From RGIG7450 sp045648785 (GTDB lineage: Bacteria; Bacillota; Clostridia; RUG12999): a stretch of DNA of 64,000 nucleotides. Within the stretch, counting starts at the first letter, position 1. Each line of letters starts with the position of its first letter. Location: the NCBI GenBank assembly GCA_045648785.1, contig JAZROP010000041.1, forward strand, positions 30,338 through 94,337. Direction: 5' to 3'. A program made the translations under genes and the position numbers. The notes beneath the pieces are model-generated. The model saw only the letters and a list, made by a program, of their open reading frames with translations. It was not told the DNA's origin and ran no database searches. Shown piece by piece: positions 42,571 through 52,416 of the stretch.

Positions 42571-44391
42571 TTGATTAGGAATGATTTAAGAAACATAGCA
42601 ATTATAGCTCATGTTGACCACGGAAAAACAACCCTTGTTGACGAGCTGTTAAAACAGGGCGGTGCATATCGCCAGAATCAGGTGGTTCAGGAGAGAGTAA
42701 TGGACTCCAATGCTCTTGAAAGAGAGAGGGGAATTACCATTCTTGCAAAAAACACAGCCGTACACTACAAAGACATAAAAATAAACATTGTAGATACTCC
42801 CGGGCACGCCGATTTTGGCGGTGAGGTGGAGCGTGTTTTAAAAATGGTAAGCGGAGTCCTCTTGCTGGTTGACGCAGCGGAAGGACCTATGCCCCAGACA
42901 AGATTTGTACTTCAAAGAGCCCTTGAGCTTGGTCACAGAATTATTATAGTCGTAAATAAAATTGATAAGCCTGATGCAAGACTCAGTGAGGTGGAGGATG
43001 AAATATTAGAGCTTTTAATGGATCTTGAGGCAAGTGACGAACAGCTTGACAGCCCTATTATTTATTGCTCGGCAAAAGAAGGGAAAGCTACACTTGACCC
43101 ACACAGCAATAAAAACAACATGGAGGATTTATTTGAAACAATTGTAAACTATATACCTGCACCCGGAGGTGATGACGAGGGAGAACTTCAGGTGTTGGTG
43201 TCTTCCATTGACTATAATGAGTATGTGGGCAGAATTGCTATTGGCAGAATTGAAAGAGGAGTTTTGAAAGAAAACTCCGAAATTATGGTGTCCGATTATT
43301 ATAATACAAAAGAACCCTACAAAAGCAAGGTTGTAAAAATTTATCAGATTGACGGACTTGGCAGAGTTCCGGTTGAGTCTGCAAAAGTGGGTGATATAGT
43401 ATGTTTTTCGGGTATTGATAATATTACAATTGGCGATACCGTAACATCTGTAAATGCAGTTGAACCGCTGCCTTTTGTAAAAATCAGCGAGCCTACAATT
43501 CAGATGACTTTTGCGGTTAACGATAGTCCCTTTGCTGGAAAAGAAGGTAAGTTTGTAACCTCCCGTCAGCTTCATGACAGACTTTTTAAAGAGCTTTTAA
43601 AGGATGTGTCACTCAGAGTTGAAGAAGGTGAATCCACAGACAGCTTCAATGTTTCGGGCAGAGGAGAAATGCACCTTTCAATCCTTATAGAAACCATGCG
43701 CCGCGAGGGATATGAATTTTCGGTTAGCACACCCAAAGTTCTTATGAAAAAAGAAGGCGACCAGACGCTTGAACCGTTCGAAAAAATTGTAATTGATGTG
43801 CCAGAGGAATATCTTGGCAGCGTAATGGAAAAAATGGGACAGCGCAAGGCTGAACTTGTGCAGATGGCACCTTTAGGAAGCAGGATGAGAGTTGAATATA
43901 TAATCCCCAGCCGAGGACTGTTTGGATACAGAAATGAATTTATGACAGATACACATGGCGAAGGGGTTCTTAATGCACTTTTCTGTGGATATAAACCATA
44001 TAAAGGAGAAATTCAGGGCAGACTTACCGGGTCACTTATTGTATTTGAACCGGGCGAGTCAATTACCTATGGCCTTTATAATGCGCAGGGAAGAGGAACG
44101 CTCTTTATCGGCCCCGGTGTACCTGTATATGAGGGAATGGTAATAGGTGTGTCGCCAAAGCCGGAAGATATTGCTGTTAATGTCTGCAAGAAAAAGCAGG
44201 CTACAAATATGCGTGCTGCCGGCAGCGATGAGGCTTTAAGACTTATCCCGCCCAAGGTAATGAGTCTTGAAGAATCACTTGAATTTCTTGCTGATGATGA
44301 ACTTTTGGAGGTCACACCAGAAAACATCAGAATACGCAAAAGAATACTTAACAATCAGCTCCGCCTTAAGGCTCAGAACAGGAAAAAGTAA
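42571..44391 (+). CDS. typA: Translational GTPase TypA/BipA
   Basis: TypA is a ribosome-binding translational GTPase involved in 50S assembly and stress adaptation. The 606-residue protein has the P-loop AHVDHGKTTL (about 13-22), DTPGHADFGGE (G3), NKIDKPDAR (G4) and SAKEG (G5). EF-G-like domains II, III and V follow, then the family-specific C-terminal domain with GRLTGSLIVFEPGESITYGLYNAQ. The start codon is TTG 42571 with GAGG nine bases upstream. It is transcribed from its own promoter. Confidence 0.97.
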   Translation: MIRNDLRNIAIIAHVDHGKTTLVDELLKQGGAYRQNQVVQERVMDSNALERERGITILAKNTAVHYKDIKINIVDTPGHADFGGEVERVLKMVSGVLLLVDAAEGPMPQTRFVLQRALELGHRIIIVVNKIDKPDARLSEVEDEILELLMDLEASDEQLDSPIIYCSAKEGKATLDPHSNKNNMEDLFETIVNYIPAPGGDDEGELQVLVSSIDYNEYVGRIAIGRIERGVLKENSEIMVSDYYNTKEPYKSKVVKIYQIDGLGRVPVESAKVGDIVCFSGIDNITIGDTVTSVNAVEPLPFVKISEPTIQMTFAVNDSPFAGKEGKFVTSRQLHDRLFKELLKDVSLRVEEGESTDSFNVSGRGEMHLSILIETMRREGYEFSVSTPKVLMKKEGDQTLEPFEKIVIDVPEEYLGSVMEKMGQRKAELVQMAPLGSRMRVEYIIPSRGLFGYRNEFMTDTHGEGVLNALFCGYKPYKGEIQGRLTGSLIVFEPGESITYGLYNAQGRGTLFIGPGVPVYEGMVIGVSPKPEDIAVNVCKKKQATNMRAAGSDEALRLIPPKVMSLEESLEFLADDELLEVTPENIRIRKRILNNQLRLKAQNRKK

Positions 44392-44393
44392 TA

Positions 44394-44422
44394 TTGACTT
44401 TAAAGCGGCTGTTTAGTATAAT
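44394..44422 (+). promoter_or_regulatory. Promoter of the phosphosugar mutase-hisS-aspS run
   Basis: TTGACT (44394-44399) and TATAAT (44417-44422) are separated by 17 bp. The -35 box starts two bases after the typA stop codon; no terminator for typA was seen, so read-through is possible. Confidence 0.8.
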
Positions 44423-44486
44423 TATTATATAATTAGTCTCTGGAGAGGGACTTAAAAAAATACTACTAAATTTTGAGGTTATGTGT

Positions 44487-46226
44487 ATGTTGAATTTTAA
44501 AAATGAGTATTTAAAATGGGTTAACAGTAACTGCACAGATGATAACACAAAAAACGAACTCAACGCAATTTTAAATGACGAAAACGAAATTAAGGAAAGA
44601 TTCTATAAACATCTGGAATTCGGCACAGCCGGGATACGCGGAATACTCGGTGCAGGTACTAACAGAATGAATATTTATGTTGTGCGCAGGGTAACTCAAG
44701 GACTGGCAAACTTTATTTGTTCCCAGGGGGAAGAAGCAAAAAACAGAGGAGTTGCAATCTCCTACGACTCTAGAATTATGTCGGATGTTTTTGCCAATGA
44801 AACAGCATGCGTACTTGCGGCAAATGGCATAAAGGTTTACCTTTCAAACAGACTTCGCCCGGTACCAATGCTTTCGTTTGCGATAAGGCATTTTAATGCT
44901 ATAAACGGCATTATGATAACTGCCAGCCATAATCCCCCCGAACATAATGGTTATAAAGTATATGGTGAGGATGGCGGTCAGCTTAATCCGGCCGATGCAG
45001 ATATAGTTTTAAATGAAATTGAAAAGCTTGATTTACCCGGGGAGGTTAAAACCTGCTCGGTTGATGAGGGAATAAGCAAAGGTCTTATAGTAATGTTCGG
45101 TGAAAACCTGGACAATGCTTATTACGAAAAAGCATTATCGCTTAGAATAAATCCAGAAGCAGTTAGAATTGTTGCTGATGATTTTAAACTTGTTTACACC
45201 CCAATCCACGGCAGCGGAAACATTCCGGTCAGAAAAATTCTTGAAATGTCAGGCTTTAAAAATGTTCATATAGTTCGTGAACAGGAAGAGCCGGATGGCA
45301 GATTTCCTACTGTGAAATCACCTAATCCTGAATACAAGGAAACGCTTGAAATGGCAATTAATCTTGCCAAAAGGGAAAATATTGACCTTGTAATAGGAAC
45401 CGACCCTGACAGCGACCGAATGGGCATAGCAGTAAGAGACTCAGAGGGTGAATACCATGCACTAACAGGAAATATGGTAGGCGCTCTTTTAACAGAATAC
45501 ATTCTCGCAAATATGAGCGCATCGGGTGAATTGCCTGATAACGGTGTTATAATGAAATCAATTGTTTCAAGTAAAATGCTGGATGCTATCTGTCGCCACT
45601 ATGGTACAGAATGTGTGAATGTATATACAGGTTTTAAATTCTTTGCAGAGAAAATAAAGGAATATGAGAAAAAGGGAGATAAAAAATACATTTTCGGATT
45701 TGAAGAAAGTTACGGCTATCTTCTTGGATCTTATGTAAGAGATAAGGATGCGGTAACTGCTTCTATGATCACTGCTGAGATGGCGGCATGGTATAAACTG
45801 CGTGGAATGACTCTGTATGAGGGTCTAATGGAAATTTATAAAAAGTATGGCACATACAGAGAACGCCTTATACAGATTTCTCTCGAGGGAATTGAAGGCA
45901 GTGAAAGAATAAAGAGGATTATGGCTCAGATGAGAAACAATCCCCCGCAGACTGTTGCAGGAATTGCACTTGAAAAATATACTGACCATCTCACCGGAGT
46001 CAGCAAAAATGTAATTACAGGTCAGCAGACAAGTATTGATATGATACCGTCTGATGTACTCGTGTATGAGCTTGAAAATGATACATGGTTTGCGGCACGC
46101 CCATCGGGAACGGAGCCAAAAATCAAATTCTATCTTGGAACAAAATCAAGCAGTGTTAATGCAGCGGAGGCTGCTCTGGACGATTTGGAAAGATACATCC
46201 GTTCAGTTATAGATTCAGTAGAATAA
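44487..46226 (+). CDS. Phosphoglucomutase/phosphomannomutase (alpha-D-phosphohexomutase)
   Basis: The 579-residue enzyme interconverts hexose 1- and 6-phosphates for cell-wall and glycogen precursors. Four phosphohexomutase domains are visible: GTAGIRGILGAGTNRMN at the start, the phosphoserine loop ITASHNPPEHNGYKVY, the Mg-binding GTDPDSDRMG, the sugar-specificity GFEESYGYL, and the phosphate site RPSGTEPKIKFY near the C-terminus. The size fits the PgcA (B. subtilis) branch. ATG 44487 is preferred over ATG 44481 because GAGG is only two bases from the latter. hisS follows after 13 bp. Confidence 0.95.
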   Translation: MLNFKNEYLKWVNSNCTDDNTKNELNAILNDENEIKERFYKHLEFGTAGIRGILGAGTNRMNIYVVRRVTQGLANFICSQGEEAKNRGVAISYDSRIMSDVFANETACVLAANGIKVYLSNRLRPVPMLSFAIRHFNAINGIMITASHNPPEHNGYKVYGEDGGQLNPADADIVLNEIEKLDLPGEVKTCSVDEGISKGLIVMFGENLDNAYYEKALSLRINPEAVRIVADDFKLVYTPIHGSGNIPVRKILEMSGFKNVHIVREQEEPDGRFPTVKSPNPEYKETLEMAINLAKRENIDLVIGTDPDSDRMGIAVRDSEGEYHALTGNMVGALLTEYILANMSASGELPDNGVIMKSIVSSKMLDAICRHYGTECVNVYTGFKFFAEKIKEYEKKGDKKYIFGFEESYGYLLGSYVRDKDAVTASMITAEMAAWYKLRGMTLYEGLMEIYKKYGTYRERLIQISLEGIEGSERIKRIMAQMRNNPPQTVAGIALEKYTDHLTGVSKNVITGQQTSIDMIPSDVLVYELENDTWFAARPSGTEPKIKFYLGTKSSSVNAAEAALDDLERYIRSVIDSVE

Positions 46227-46239
46227 GGAATGAATTAAG

Positions 46240-47508
46240 ATGGAAAAATTGCAGGCAATCAAAGGAACTTATGACATACTGCCGGAGGACGCTGTCCTCT
46301 GGCAATACATAGAAAAAAATATTCGTGAAATCTGCGACCTTTTCGGTTACGGTGAAATTCGTATGCCGGTATTTGAAAACACATCGCTTTTTGCCCGTGG
46401 CGTAGGTGATACTACAGATGTTGTGCAAAAGGAAATGTACACATTTACAGATAAAGGCAACAGAAGTATTACACTTCGTCCGGAGGGAACATCAGGTGTT
46501 GTCCGCAGCGTACTTGAACATTCGCTGCTTGCAGGAGCTTTGCCCCTTAAAATGTATTATAACATCACATGTTACCGTAATGAAAAGCCTCAGGCGGGCA
46601 GATACAGGGAATTCCGCCAGTTTGGTATTGAAGCTTTTGGTAGCAGCGACAACAGCCTTGATGCGGAAGTTATTTCTCTTGCGGTCACATTCCTTAAACG
46701 AATGGGACTTAAAGGACTTAAAGTTAAAATAAACAGCATTGGTTGTCCTAAATGCAGGGCCGAATATAATAACGCTTTAAGAGAATATCTTAAAGAACAT
46801 TTATCTGAGCTTTGCCCCACTTGTAACACCAGATTTGAGAAAAACCCCATGCGTATAATTGACTGCAAGGAAGAAAAGTGTAAAGTGGCAGCGGCAGGCG
46901 CACCGAGACTTTTAAATTACATCTGTGATGAATGCAGAGAACATTTTGAAGGTCTTAAAGCAAATCTTGAGCTGATGAATATTGATTATGAAATTGATTC
47001 CGACATAGTTCGCGGTCTTGATTATTATACTAAAACAGTTTTTGAAATCACATCTGACGATCTGGGTGCACAGTCCACAGTTTGCGGTGGCGGCAGATAT
47101 GACGGTCTTGTTGAACAACTTGGCGGCGCTCCAACACCAGGAATTGGTTTTGGTCTTGGCATAGAAAGACTTATAATGTGTATGAAAGCTCGGGGAGTGG
47201 ACATGCCTGCAAATAAAACGCAGAAAATTTTTGTATGTAATATGGGCGATGATGCAAAAGCGTTTGTTATCAAACTTGTAAATGATTTAAGGCAGGCAGG
47301 AATCAGTGCTTCATGCGACAATATGAAAAAAAGCCTGAAAGCTCAAATGAAATATGCTGACAAAATTAAATCAGAATACACAGTTATAATCGGCGATAAC
47401 GAGATAGCATCAGGCGTATGTAATCTTAAAAATATGACTACTGGCGAAAATACCGAAATTAAAATTTGCGAAATAGATAAATTCTTGAAGGGCGGCGAAA
47501 AACGATGA
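46240..47508 (+). CDS. hisS: Histidyl-tRNA synthetase
   Basis: This class II synthetase charges tRNA-His. The 422-residue product has the N-terminal KGTYDILPEDAVLWQYIE, motif 2 region LRPEGTSGVVRSVLEH and YNITCYRNEKPQAGRYREFRQ, the histidine-binding VRGLDYYTKTVFEI and GGGRYDGL, motif 3 GFGLGIERL and a C-terminal anticodon-binding domain (about 325-420). A cluster CPKCR...LCPTC...DCKEEKC in the insertion could bind zinc, as in several Firmicute HisRS. It overlaps aspS by 4 bp. Confidence 0.97.
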   Translation: MEKLQAIKGTYDILPEDAVLWQYIEKNIREICDLFGYGEIRMPVFENTSLFARGVGDTTDVVQKEMYTFTDKGNRSITLRPEGTSGVVRSVLEHSLLAGALPLKMYYNITCYRNEKPQAGRYREFRQFGIEAFGSSDNSLDAEVISLAVTFLKRMGLKGLKVKINSIGCPKCRAEYNNALREYLKEHLSELCPTCNTRFEKNPMRIIDCKEEKCKVAAAGAPRLLNYICDECREHFEGLKANLELMNIDYEIDSDIVRGLDYYTKTVFEITSDDLGAQSTVCGGGRYDGLVEQLGGAPTPGIGFGLGIERLIMCMKARGVDMPANKTQKIFVCNMGDDAKAFVIKLVNDLRQAGISASCDNMKKSLKAQMKYADKIKSEYTVIIGDNEIASGVCNLKNMTTGENTEIKICEIDKFLKGGEKR

Positions 47509-49292
47509 AAATGGAAACATTACAGGGAATGAAAAGAACTGATATGTGCGCAACCCTCTCTGCGTCTGATATCGGCAGAGAAGTTACAGTTATGGGTTGG
47601 GCAGGCAAGGTAAGGGATATAGGAAGCATAGTATTCGTTGACCTTCGTGACAGAACAGGTATTGTTCAGCTTGTTTGCGAAGCACCTGAAAATATTCTTG
47701 AAAAAGCAAAAGGAGTGCATCTTGAATATGTTCTCGCAGCAAAAGGTACTGTAAGAAAAAGAAGCGGTGCAGTAAATGAAAATATTCCTACCGGCGAAAT
47801 TGAAATTGAGGTAACAGAACTGAGAATTTTAAGTAAATCAGAGCCTCTTCCTGTTCAGATAGAAGAAGACTCATCTGTTAAAGAAGAAATCAGACTTAAA
47901 TACAGATATCTCGACCTCAGAAGACCTTCCTTACAGAAAAATCTTATGATCAGACATAAACTTACAAAGCTTGTAAGGGATTATTATGATAAAAATGGTT
48001 TTATGGAAATAGAAACTCCAATGCTGACAAAGAGCACACCCGAGGGCGCAAGAGACTATCTTGTACCCAGCCGTGTTCATCCCGGTAAATATTATGCTCT
48101 TCCTCAGTCACCACAACTTTATAAACAGATTCTTATGCTATCAGGTTATGACAAGTATATGCAGATTGTAAAATGTTTTCGTGACGAGGACCTGCGCGCA
48201 GACCGTCAGCCTGAATTTACACAGATTGACCTTGAAATGTCATTTGTTGAGCAGGAAGATGTAATGCAGATGAACGAAGGCTTCCTTAAACTTGCGTTTA
48301 AAGAACTACTTGATGTCGATATTCAGCTTCCGCTTCGCAGAATGCCTTATAAAGAGGCTATGGAGCGTTTCGGCAGCGACAAACCTGACACAAGATTTGG
48401 TCTTGAAATCACAGATATTAGTGATGTTCTTGCAAAAAGTGAATTTAAAGTGTTTGCGGACAACCTCGCTTCGGGGGGCTCTGTCAGGGCGATTAACGCC
48501 AAAGGTCTTGGTGAAAAGCTTTCCAGAAAAGAAATTGATGCACTTGTAGAATTTGTAAAAACATATAAAGCCAAAGGTCTTGTCTGGATTATAAAAACAG
48601 CAGAAGGCATTAAATCCTCCGCAGCAAAATTCTTAACAGAAGACGAAATTAACGGTATCTTTGATAAAACAAATGCTGAGGTTGGAGATGGAATTTTCAT
48701 TGTGTCTGATAAGGATTCTGTTGTGTTTGCTTCGCTCGGTGCATTAAGACTTAACCTTGCAAAAAAATTCAATCTTATTCCCGAAAACAGTTATGACCTT
48801 TTGTGGGTAACTGAGTTCCCGTTGTTTGAATACAGCGAGGAAGAAGATAGATTTGTTGCTGTTCACCATCCTTTCACAGCACCTATGGATGAGGATATTG
48901 ATAAAATTGATACCGACCCCGGAAATGTTCGTTCAAAAGCCTATGACATTGTTATAAATGGTATGGAAGCAGGCGGCGGTTCAATTAGAATTTTCAATTC
49001 CGATCTTCAGGCGAAAATGTTTGAAGCACTTGGATTTACCCAGGAGCAGGCTTGGGAACGCTTCGGTTTCCTGCTTGAAGCATTCAAATATGGAGCACCT
49101 CCGCACGGTGGTATGGCGTACGGGCTTGACAGACTTGCAATGATTATGACAGGTAGTGATTCAATCCGTGATGTTATTGCTTTCCCGAAAGTGCAGAATG
49201 CGTCCGAACTGATGAGCAATGCACCCGATGTTGTTGACCAGGCTCAACTTGATGAACTTTGTATTCAGAATGTGGTGAAAGACGGTGAGTAA
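47505..49292 (+). CDS. aspS: Aspartyl-tRNA synthetase
   Basis: AspS charges tRNA-Asp. The 595-residue bacterial-type enzyme has an N-terminal OB-fold anticodon domain (VTVMGWAGKVRDIGSIVFVDLRDR), class II motifs with FRDEDLRADRQPEFTQIDLE, the bacterial GAD insertion (about 290-410), FPLFEYSEEEDRFVAVHHPFT, and motif 3 GLDRLAMIM. It starts on the ATGA overlap with hisS, so the two are translationally coupled. No T-box was seen upstream of the pair. Whether it is discriminating or non-discriminating cannot be told by eye. Confidence 0.97.
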   Translation: MKMETLQGMKRTDMCATLSASDIGREVTVMGWAGKVRDIGSIVFVDLRDRTGIVQLVCEAPENILEKAKGVHLEYVLAAKGTVRKRSGAVNENIPTGEIEIEVTELRILSKSEPLPVQIEEDSSVKEEIRLKYRYLDLRRPSLQKNLMIRHKLTKLVRDYYDKNGFMEIETPMLTKSTPEGARDYLVPSRVHPGKYYALPQSPQLYKQILMLSGYDKYMQIVKCFRDEDLRADRQPEFTQIDLEMSFVEQEDVMQMNEGFLKLAFKELLDVDIQLPLRRMPYKEAMERFGSDKPDTRFGLEITDISDVLAKSEFKVFADNLASGGSVRAINAKGLGEKLSRKEIDALVEFVKTYKAKGLVWIIKTAEGIKSSAAKFLTEDEINGIFDKTNAEVGDGIFIVSDKDSVVFASLGALRLNLAKKFNLIPENSYDLLWVTEFPLFEYSEEEDRFVAVHHPFTAPMDEDIDKIDTDPGNVRSKAYDIVINGMEAGGGSIRIFNSDLQAKMFEALGFTQEQAWERFGFLLEAFKYGAPPHGGMAYGLDRLAMIMTGSDSIRDVIAFPKVQNASELMSNAPDVVDQAQLDELCIQNVVKDGE

Positions 49293-50301
49293 TGTGAATG
49301 TTATTGAAATAGATAGACTTACCAAAAGTTACGGCAATAAAAAAGCCGTAAACGGGATAAGCTTTTCTGTTCAAAAAGGTGAAATACTTGGCTTTTTAGG
49401 ACCTAATGGTGCAGGAAAGTCAACAACAATGAATATGCTTACCGGTTATATCTCGGCAGATGGAGGAAGTGCCTCTGTCTGCGGATATAATATTTTGACT
49501 CAGCCTAATGAGGCTAAGCAAAAAATAGGATATCTACCCGAGCAGCCACCACTTTATTTTGATATGACGGTAACGGAATACCTTAACTTTGTTTTTAACC
49601 TTAAAAAAGTTACGCTTGATAGAAAAAGTCACCTTCTAGAGGTAATGAACACCGTTGGCATAACAAATGTAAAAGATAGACTCATAAAAAATCTGTCCAA
49701 AGGTTATAAACAGAGGGTAGGACTCGCTCAGGCGCTTATCGGAAACCCAGAGGTTTTAATTCTGGACGAGCCTACAGTTGGCCTTGATCCAGTGCAGATT
49801 ATTGAAATAAGAAATGTTATTAAAAAACTTGGAAAAAACAGGACCATTATTCTGAGCACACATATTCTGCAGGAGGTTACTGCAGTATGTGACAGGGTTG
49901 TAATAATTAACCGTGGTAAAATTGCTGCGAGCGATACTATTCAGAATTTATCGGGTAATGCCGGCTCGGGAAGATTTATTCTCAGAATAAAAGGCGATGA
50001 GTACCTTGTGAAAAACATTCTGTCAGAAGTTCCGGAAATAAAAAGTGCGGAAGTGATTGGTTCAAGAGAAAAAGGTACAGTTGATGTAATTGTTGAAGCA
50101 CGCGACGGTGAGGATATTCGTGAAAAAATATTTAACTCATTTGCGGCTAAAAATACAGCGATTATTATGAATAAACCAATGGAAAAAACCATTGAGGATA
50201 TTTTTGTCAGAGTAATCGGTGAAACTGAAGCTGAACCTGACTCAGAAGAAATACCTGTAAAAAAATCTGTAATTAAGAAGCTTTTTGGAAAGGGGGAGTA
50301 A
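49285..50301 (+). CDS. ABC transporter ATP-binding protein (GldA/NatA-like)
   Basis: The 338-residue ATPase has Walker A GPNGAGKST, the Q-loop YLPEQPP, the signature LSKGYKQRVGLAQALIG, Walker B VLILDEPTVGLDP and the H-loop ILSTHIL, followed by a C-terminal regulatory extension of about 110 residues. It resembles the ATPase of the gliding-like GldA-GldF-GldG exporters, which in non-gliding bacteria have unknown cargo. The start may be GTG 49285 (8-bp overlap with aspS) or GTG 49294 (MNVIEIDRLTKSYG); no clean SD decides. It is followed by its permease, an auxiliary GldG-like protein and a DUF4340 protein. Confidence 0.92.
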   Translation: MSNVNVIEIDRLTKSYGNKKAVNGISFSVQKGEILGFLGPNGAGKSTTMNMLTGYISADGGSASVCGYNILTQPNEAKQKIGYLPEQPPLYFDMTVTEYLNFVFNLKKVTLDRKSHLLEVMNTVGITNVKDRLIKNLSKGYKQRVGLAQALIGNPEVLILDEPTVGLDPVQIIEIRNVIKKLGKNRTIILSTHILQEVTAVCDRVVIINRGKIAASDTIQNLSGNAGSGRFILRIKGDEYLVKNILSEVPEIKSAEVIGSREKGTVDVIVEARDGEDIREKIFNSFAAKNTAIIMNKPMEKTIEDIFVRVIGETEAEPDSEEIPVKKSVIKKLFGKGE

Positions 50302-50304
50302 AAA

Positions 50305-51006
50305 ATGTACGCAATATTTAAAAAAGAATTAAGAAACTATTTCCTTACTCCCATAGCCTATGTTTTTATGGCTCCGTTCATTGCTTTTACAGCCATTTAT
50401 TTTGTTATGATGCTCAGTTATCAGACGATTTCCATGAGCTATATTTTTACGTCGATAAATACGCTTTGCCTGTTTATTGTACCCGTTCTTACAATGCAAC
50501 TTTTTGCTGAAGAGAGAAACAAAAAAACAGAACAACTTTTAATTACTGCTCCGGTAAATGTTTCCTCAATTGTATTAGGTAAATTTTTTGCAGCACTAGG
50601 AGTTTTTCTTATTACCCTTGCCGTGTCGCTGATTTTTCCGGTGATACTTTTTATAATTAGTGCACCGTCGCTCAGCGAAACAATAGCCATTTATATTGGT
50701 CTTGTTTTGCTTTGGGCATCATTTATTGCGGTAGGCGTATTTATTTCCTCACTTACCGAAAGTCAGGTTGTTTCCGCAATACTTACATTTGCAGTGCTTT
50801 TTGTGCTTTATTCAGTAGATGGCTGGACACTCAGCATCACATCTGAGTTTGCAAAAAATATTATTAATATTCTTGCAGTATTTACCAGATACAGCGACTT
50901 TGAGATTGGACTTGTAAGCTTGTCAAATGTAATATATTACCTTAGCTTTATTTTTGTATTTTTGTTCTTAACGGTTAGAAATATAGAAAAAAGACGCTAT
51001 AGCTGA
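50305..51006 (+). CDS. ABC transporter permease (GldF/ABC-2 type)
   Basis: The 233-residue protein has six hydrophobic segments, beginning after KKELRNYFLTPIAYVFMAPF. Conserved in this ABC-2 subgroup are the FAEERNKKTEQLLITAPVN motif after helix 2, and the fourth- to sixth-helix text SLTESQVVSAILTFAVLF. It pairs with the ATPase encoded 3 bp upstream and with the GldG-like gene that begins 15 bp downstream. Cargo is unknown. Confidence 0.9.
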   Translation: MYAIFKKELRNYFLTPIAYVFMAPFIAFTAIYFVMMLSYQTISMSYIFTSINTLCLFIVPVLTMQLFAEERNKKTEQLLITAPVNVSSIVLGKFFAALGVFLITLAVSLIFPVILFIISAPSLSETIAIYIGLVLLWASFIAVGVFISSLTESQVVSAILTFAVLFVLYSVDGWTLSITSEFAKNIINILAVFTRYSDFEIGLVSLSNVIYYLSFIFVFLFLTVRNIEKRRYS

Positions 51007-51021
51007 AGGAGGGTATAAGAC

Positions 51022-52416
51022 ATGAATAATTTAAATAAAAAATATACTGTTACATCATGGATTATAACTGCTCTAGTTATAGTTTCGGTAGTTTTACTTA
51101 ACCTTATAGCAACATCTCTTACAACAAAGCTTAATCTCAAACTTGACCTTACACAATCTGGCAAATATGAAATTTCTGACACGACAAAACAGGTTATGGC
51201 AGAGCTTGAAAAGGATGTCCGCGTAATGATTATGGGCACCGAAGCGGAGGTTTCGGGTGATATTAAGGAATATCTGCAGAAATATGCTGCAATGAGCGAT
51301 AAATTTAATCTGGAATTTGTTGATGTATATAAAAATCAGGCTGTTTTAAATGATTATCAGGCAAAAGGACAGACTCTTGAAGCGGGAGATATTATTTTAG
51401 AATGTGGCGAACGCTATAAAATAATTGATTCTGCAAGCATCTATAACTCTACAATGTCTTTTGAACCCAATAAGGCTAACTATAGCTTTGAACTTGAATC
51501 AAAGCTTACAAATGGACTCGTTGTGGTAACAGGGCTTATGAATGAAACCACTGCATATTTCCTTGAAGGTCATGGGGAGACCAAGATTGATTCGGTGAAA
51601 AAATCCTTTGACACACTTGGTTTTTCCAATAACACTCTTAATCTTTTAACAAGTGAAATTCCGGAGGATGCCGGGCTTATAATTTCAGTTGTTCCTACTG
51701 CGGATTTTACAGTTGATGAAATTACAAAACTTGAAAAATTCTTTGACCGCGGCGGAAACTTTTTGATGGTTTTTAGTCCGGGAATGCCAAAACTTACACT
51801 TGCAAATAAAATGCTTGAATCCTGGGGCGTTGTTCCCAATTATGACCTGGTTCTGGAAAAGGATCCTGAAAAAGTTCTGCAGTATGAAGTTGCTATGCTA
51901 ACAGATACTTACGGTCATGACATCACAAATACAATTAGAACACAGAGTTTGCCACTTGTGTCCTATTATACATCAAGTTTTAAGGTATTACCCACAAATG
52001 TTCACAATTCAACACTGACAACTCTGCTTGAAACAACAAGTATGGCTGTTGGCAAAACTAATTTTGAAAGCACAACCACAGATTATGAGGAAGGGGACAA
52101 CAAGGGTCCGCTTCCACTTATGGTAATTGCTGAAAAATTCACACCTGTTGCGTCAAGACTTGCGGTTTTGGGTTCGGTGGGAACTTTGCAGTTTGCAGAG
52201 CAGTATGAAGGTAATAATGAACTTATGTCAGGAATAATTTCCTGGATGACAAATAATAGCAATACACTTAAAATTTCACCTAAAATTATCAGTGAAAGCA
52301 GAGTTGAGGTAACAAATGCCACTCTGGTGATAATGAATTATCTGCTGGTATGGATAATCCCTATAATTATTCTTATTGCAGGTATTATAATATGGATTAG
52401 AAGGAGATACCTGTAA
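51022..52416 (+). CDS. GldG-like ABC exporter auxiliary protein
   Basis: The 464-residue protein has an N-terminal membrane helix (about 12-34), a large extracytoplasmic region of GldG/ABC_transp_aux type (about 40-430) and a C-terminal helix (about 440-460) ending in RRRYL. Segments such as LDLTQSGKYEISDTTKQVM, ETTAYFLEGHGE and FDRGGNFLMVFSPG are typical. These proteins bridge the ABC permease and periplasm-side partners. The stop overlaps the ATG of the DUF4340 gene by one base (TAATG), showing tight coupling. Confidence 0.88.
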   Translation: MNNLNKKYTVTSWIITALVIVSVVLLNLIATSLTTKLNLKLDLTQSGKYEISDTTKQVMAELEKDVRVMIMGTEAEVSGDIKEYLQKYAAMSDKFNLEFVDVYKNQAVLNDYQAKGQTLEAGDIILECGERYKIIDSASIYNSTMSFEPNKANYSFELESKLTNGLVVVTGLMNETTAYFLEGHGETKIDSVKKSFDTLGFSNNTLNLLTSEIPEDAGLIISVVPTADFTVDEITKLEKFFDRGGNFLMVFSPGMPKLTLANKMLESWGVVPNYDLVLEKDPEKVLQYEVAMLTDTYGHDITNTIRTQSLPLVSYYTSSFKVLPTNVHNSTLTTLLETTSMAVGKTNFESTTTDYEEGDNKGPLPLMVIAEKFTPVASRLAVLGSVGTLQFAEQYEGNNELMSGIISWMTNNSNTLKISPKIISESRVEVTNATLVIMNYLLVWIIPIIILIAGIIIWIRRRYL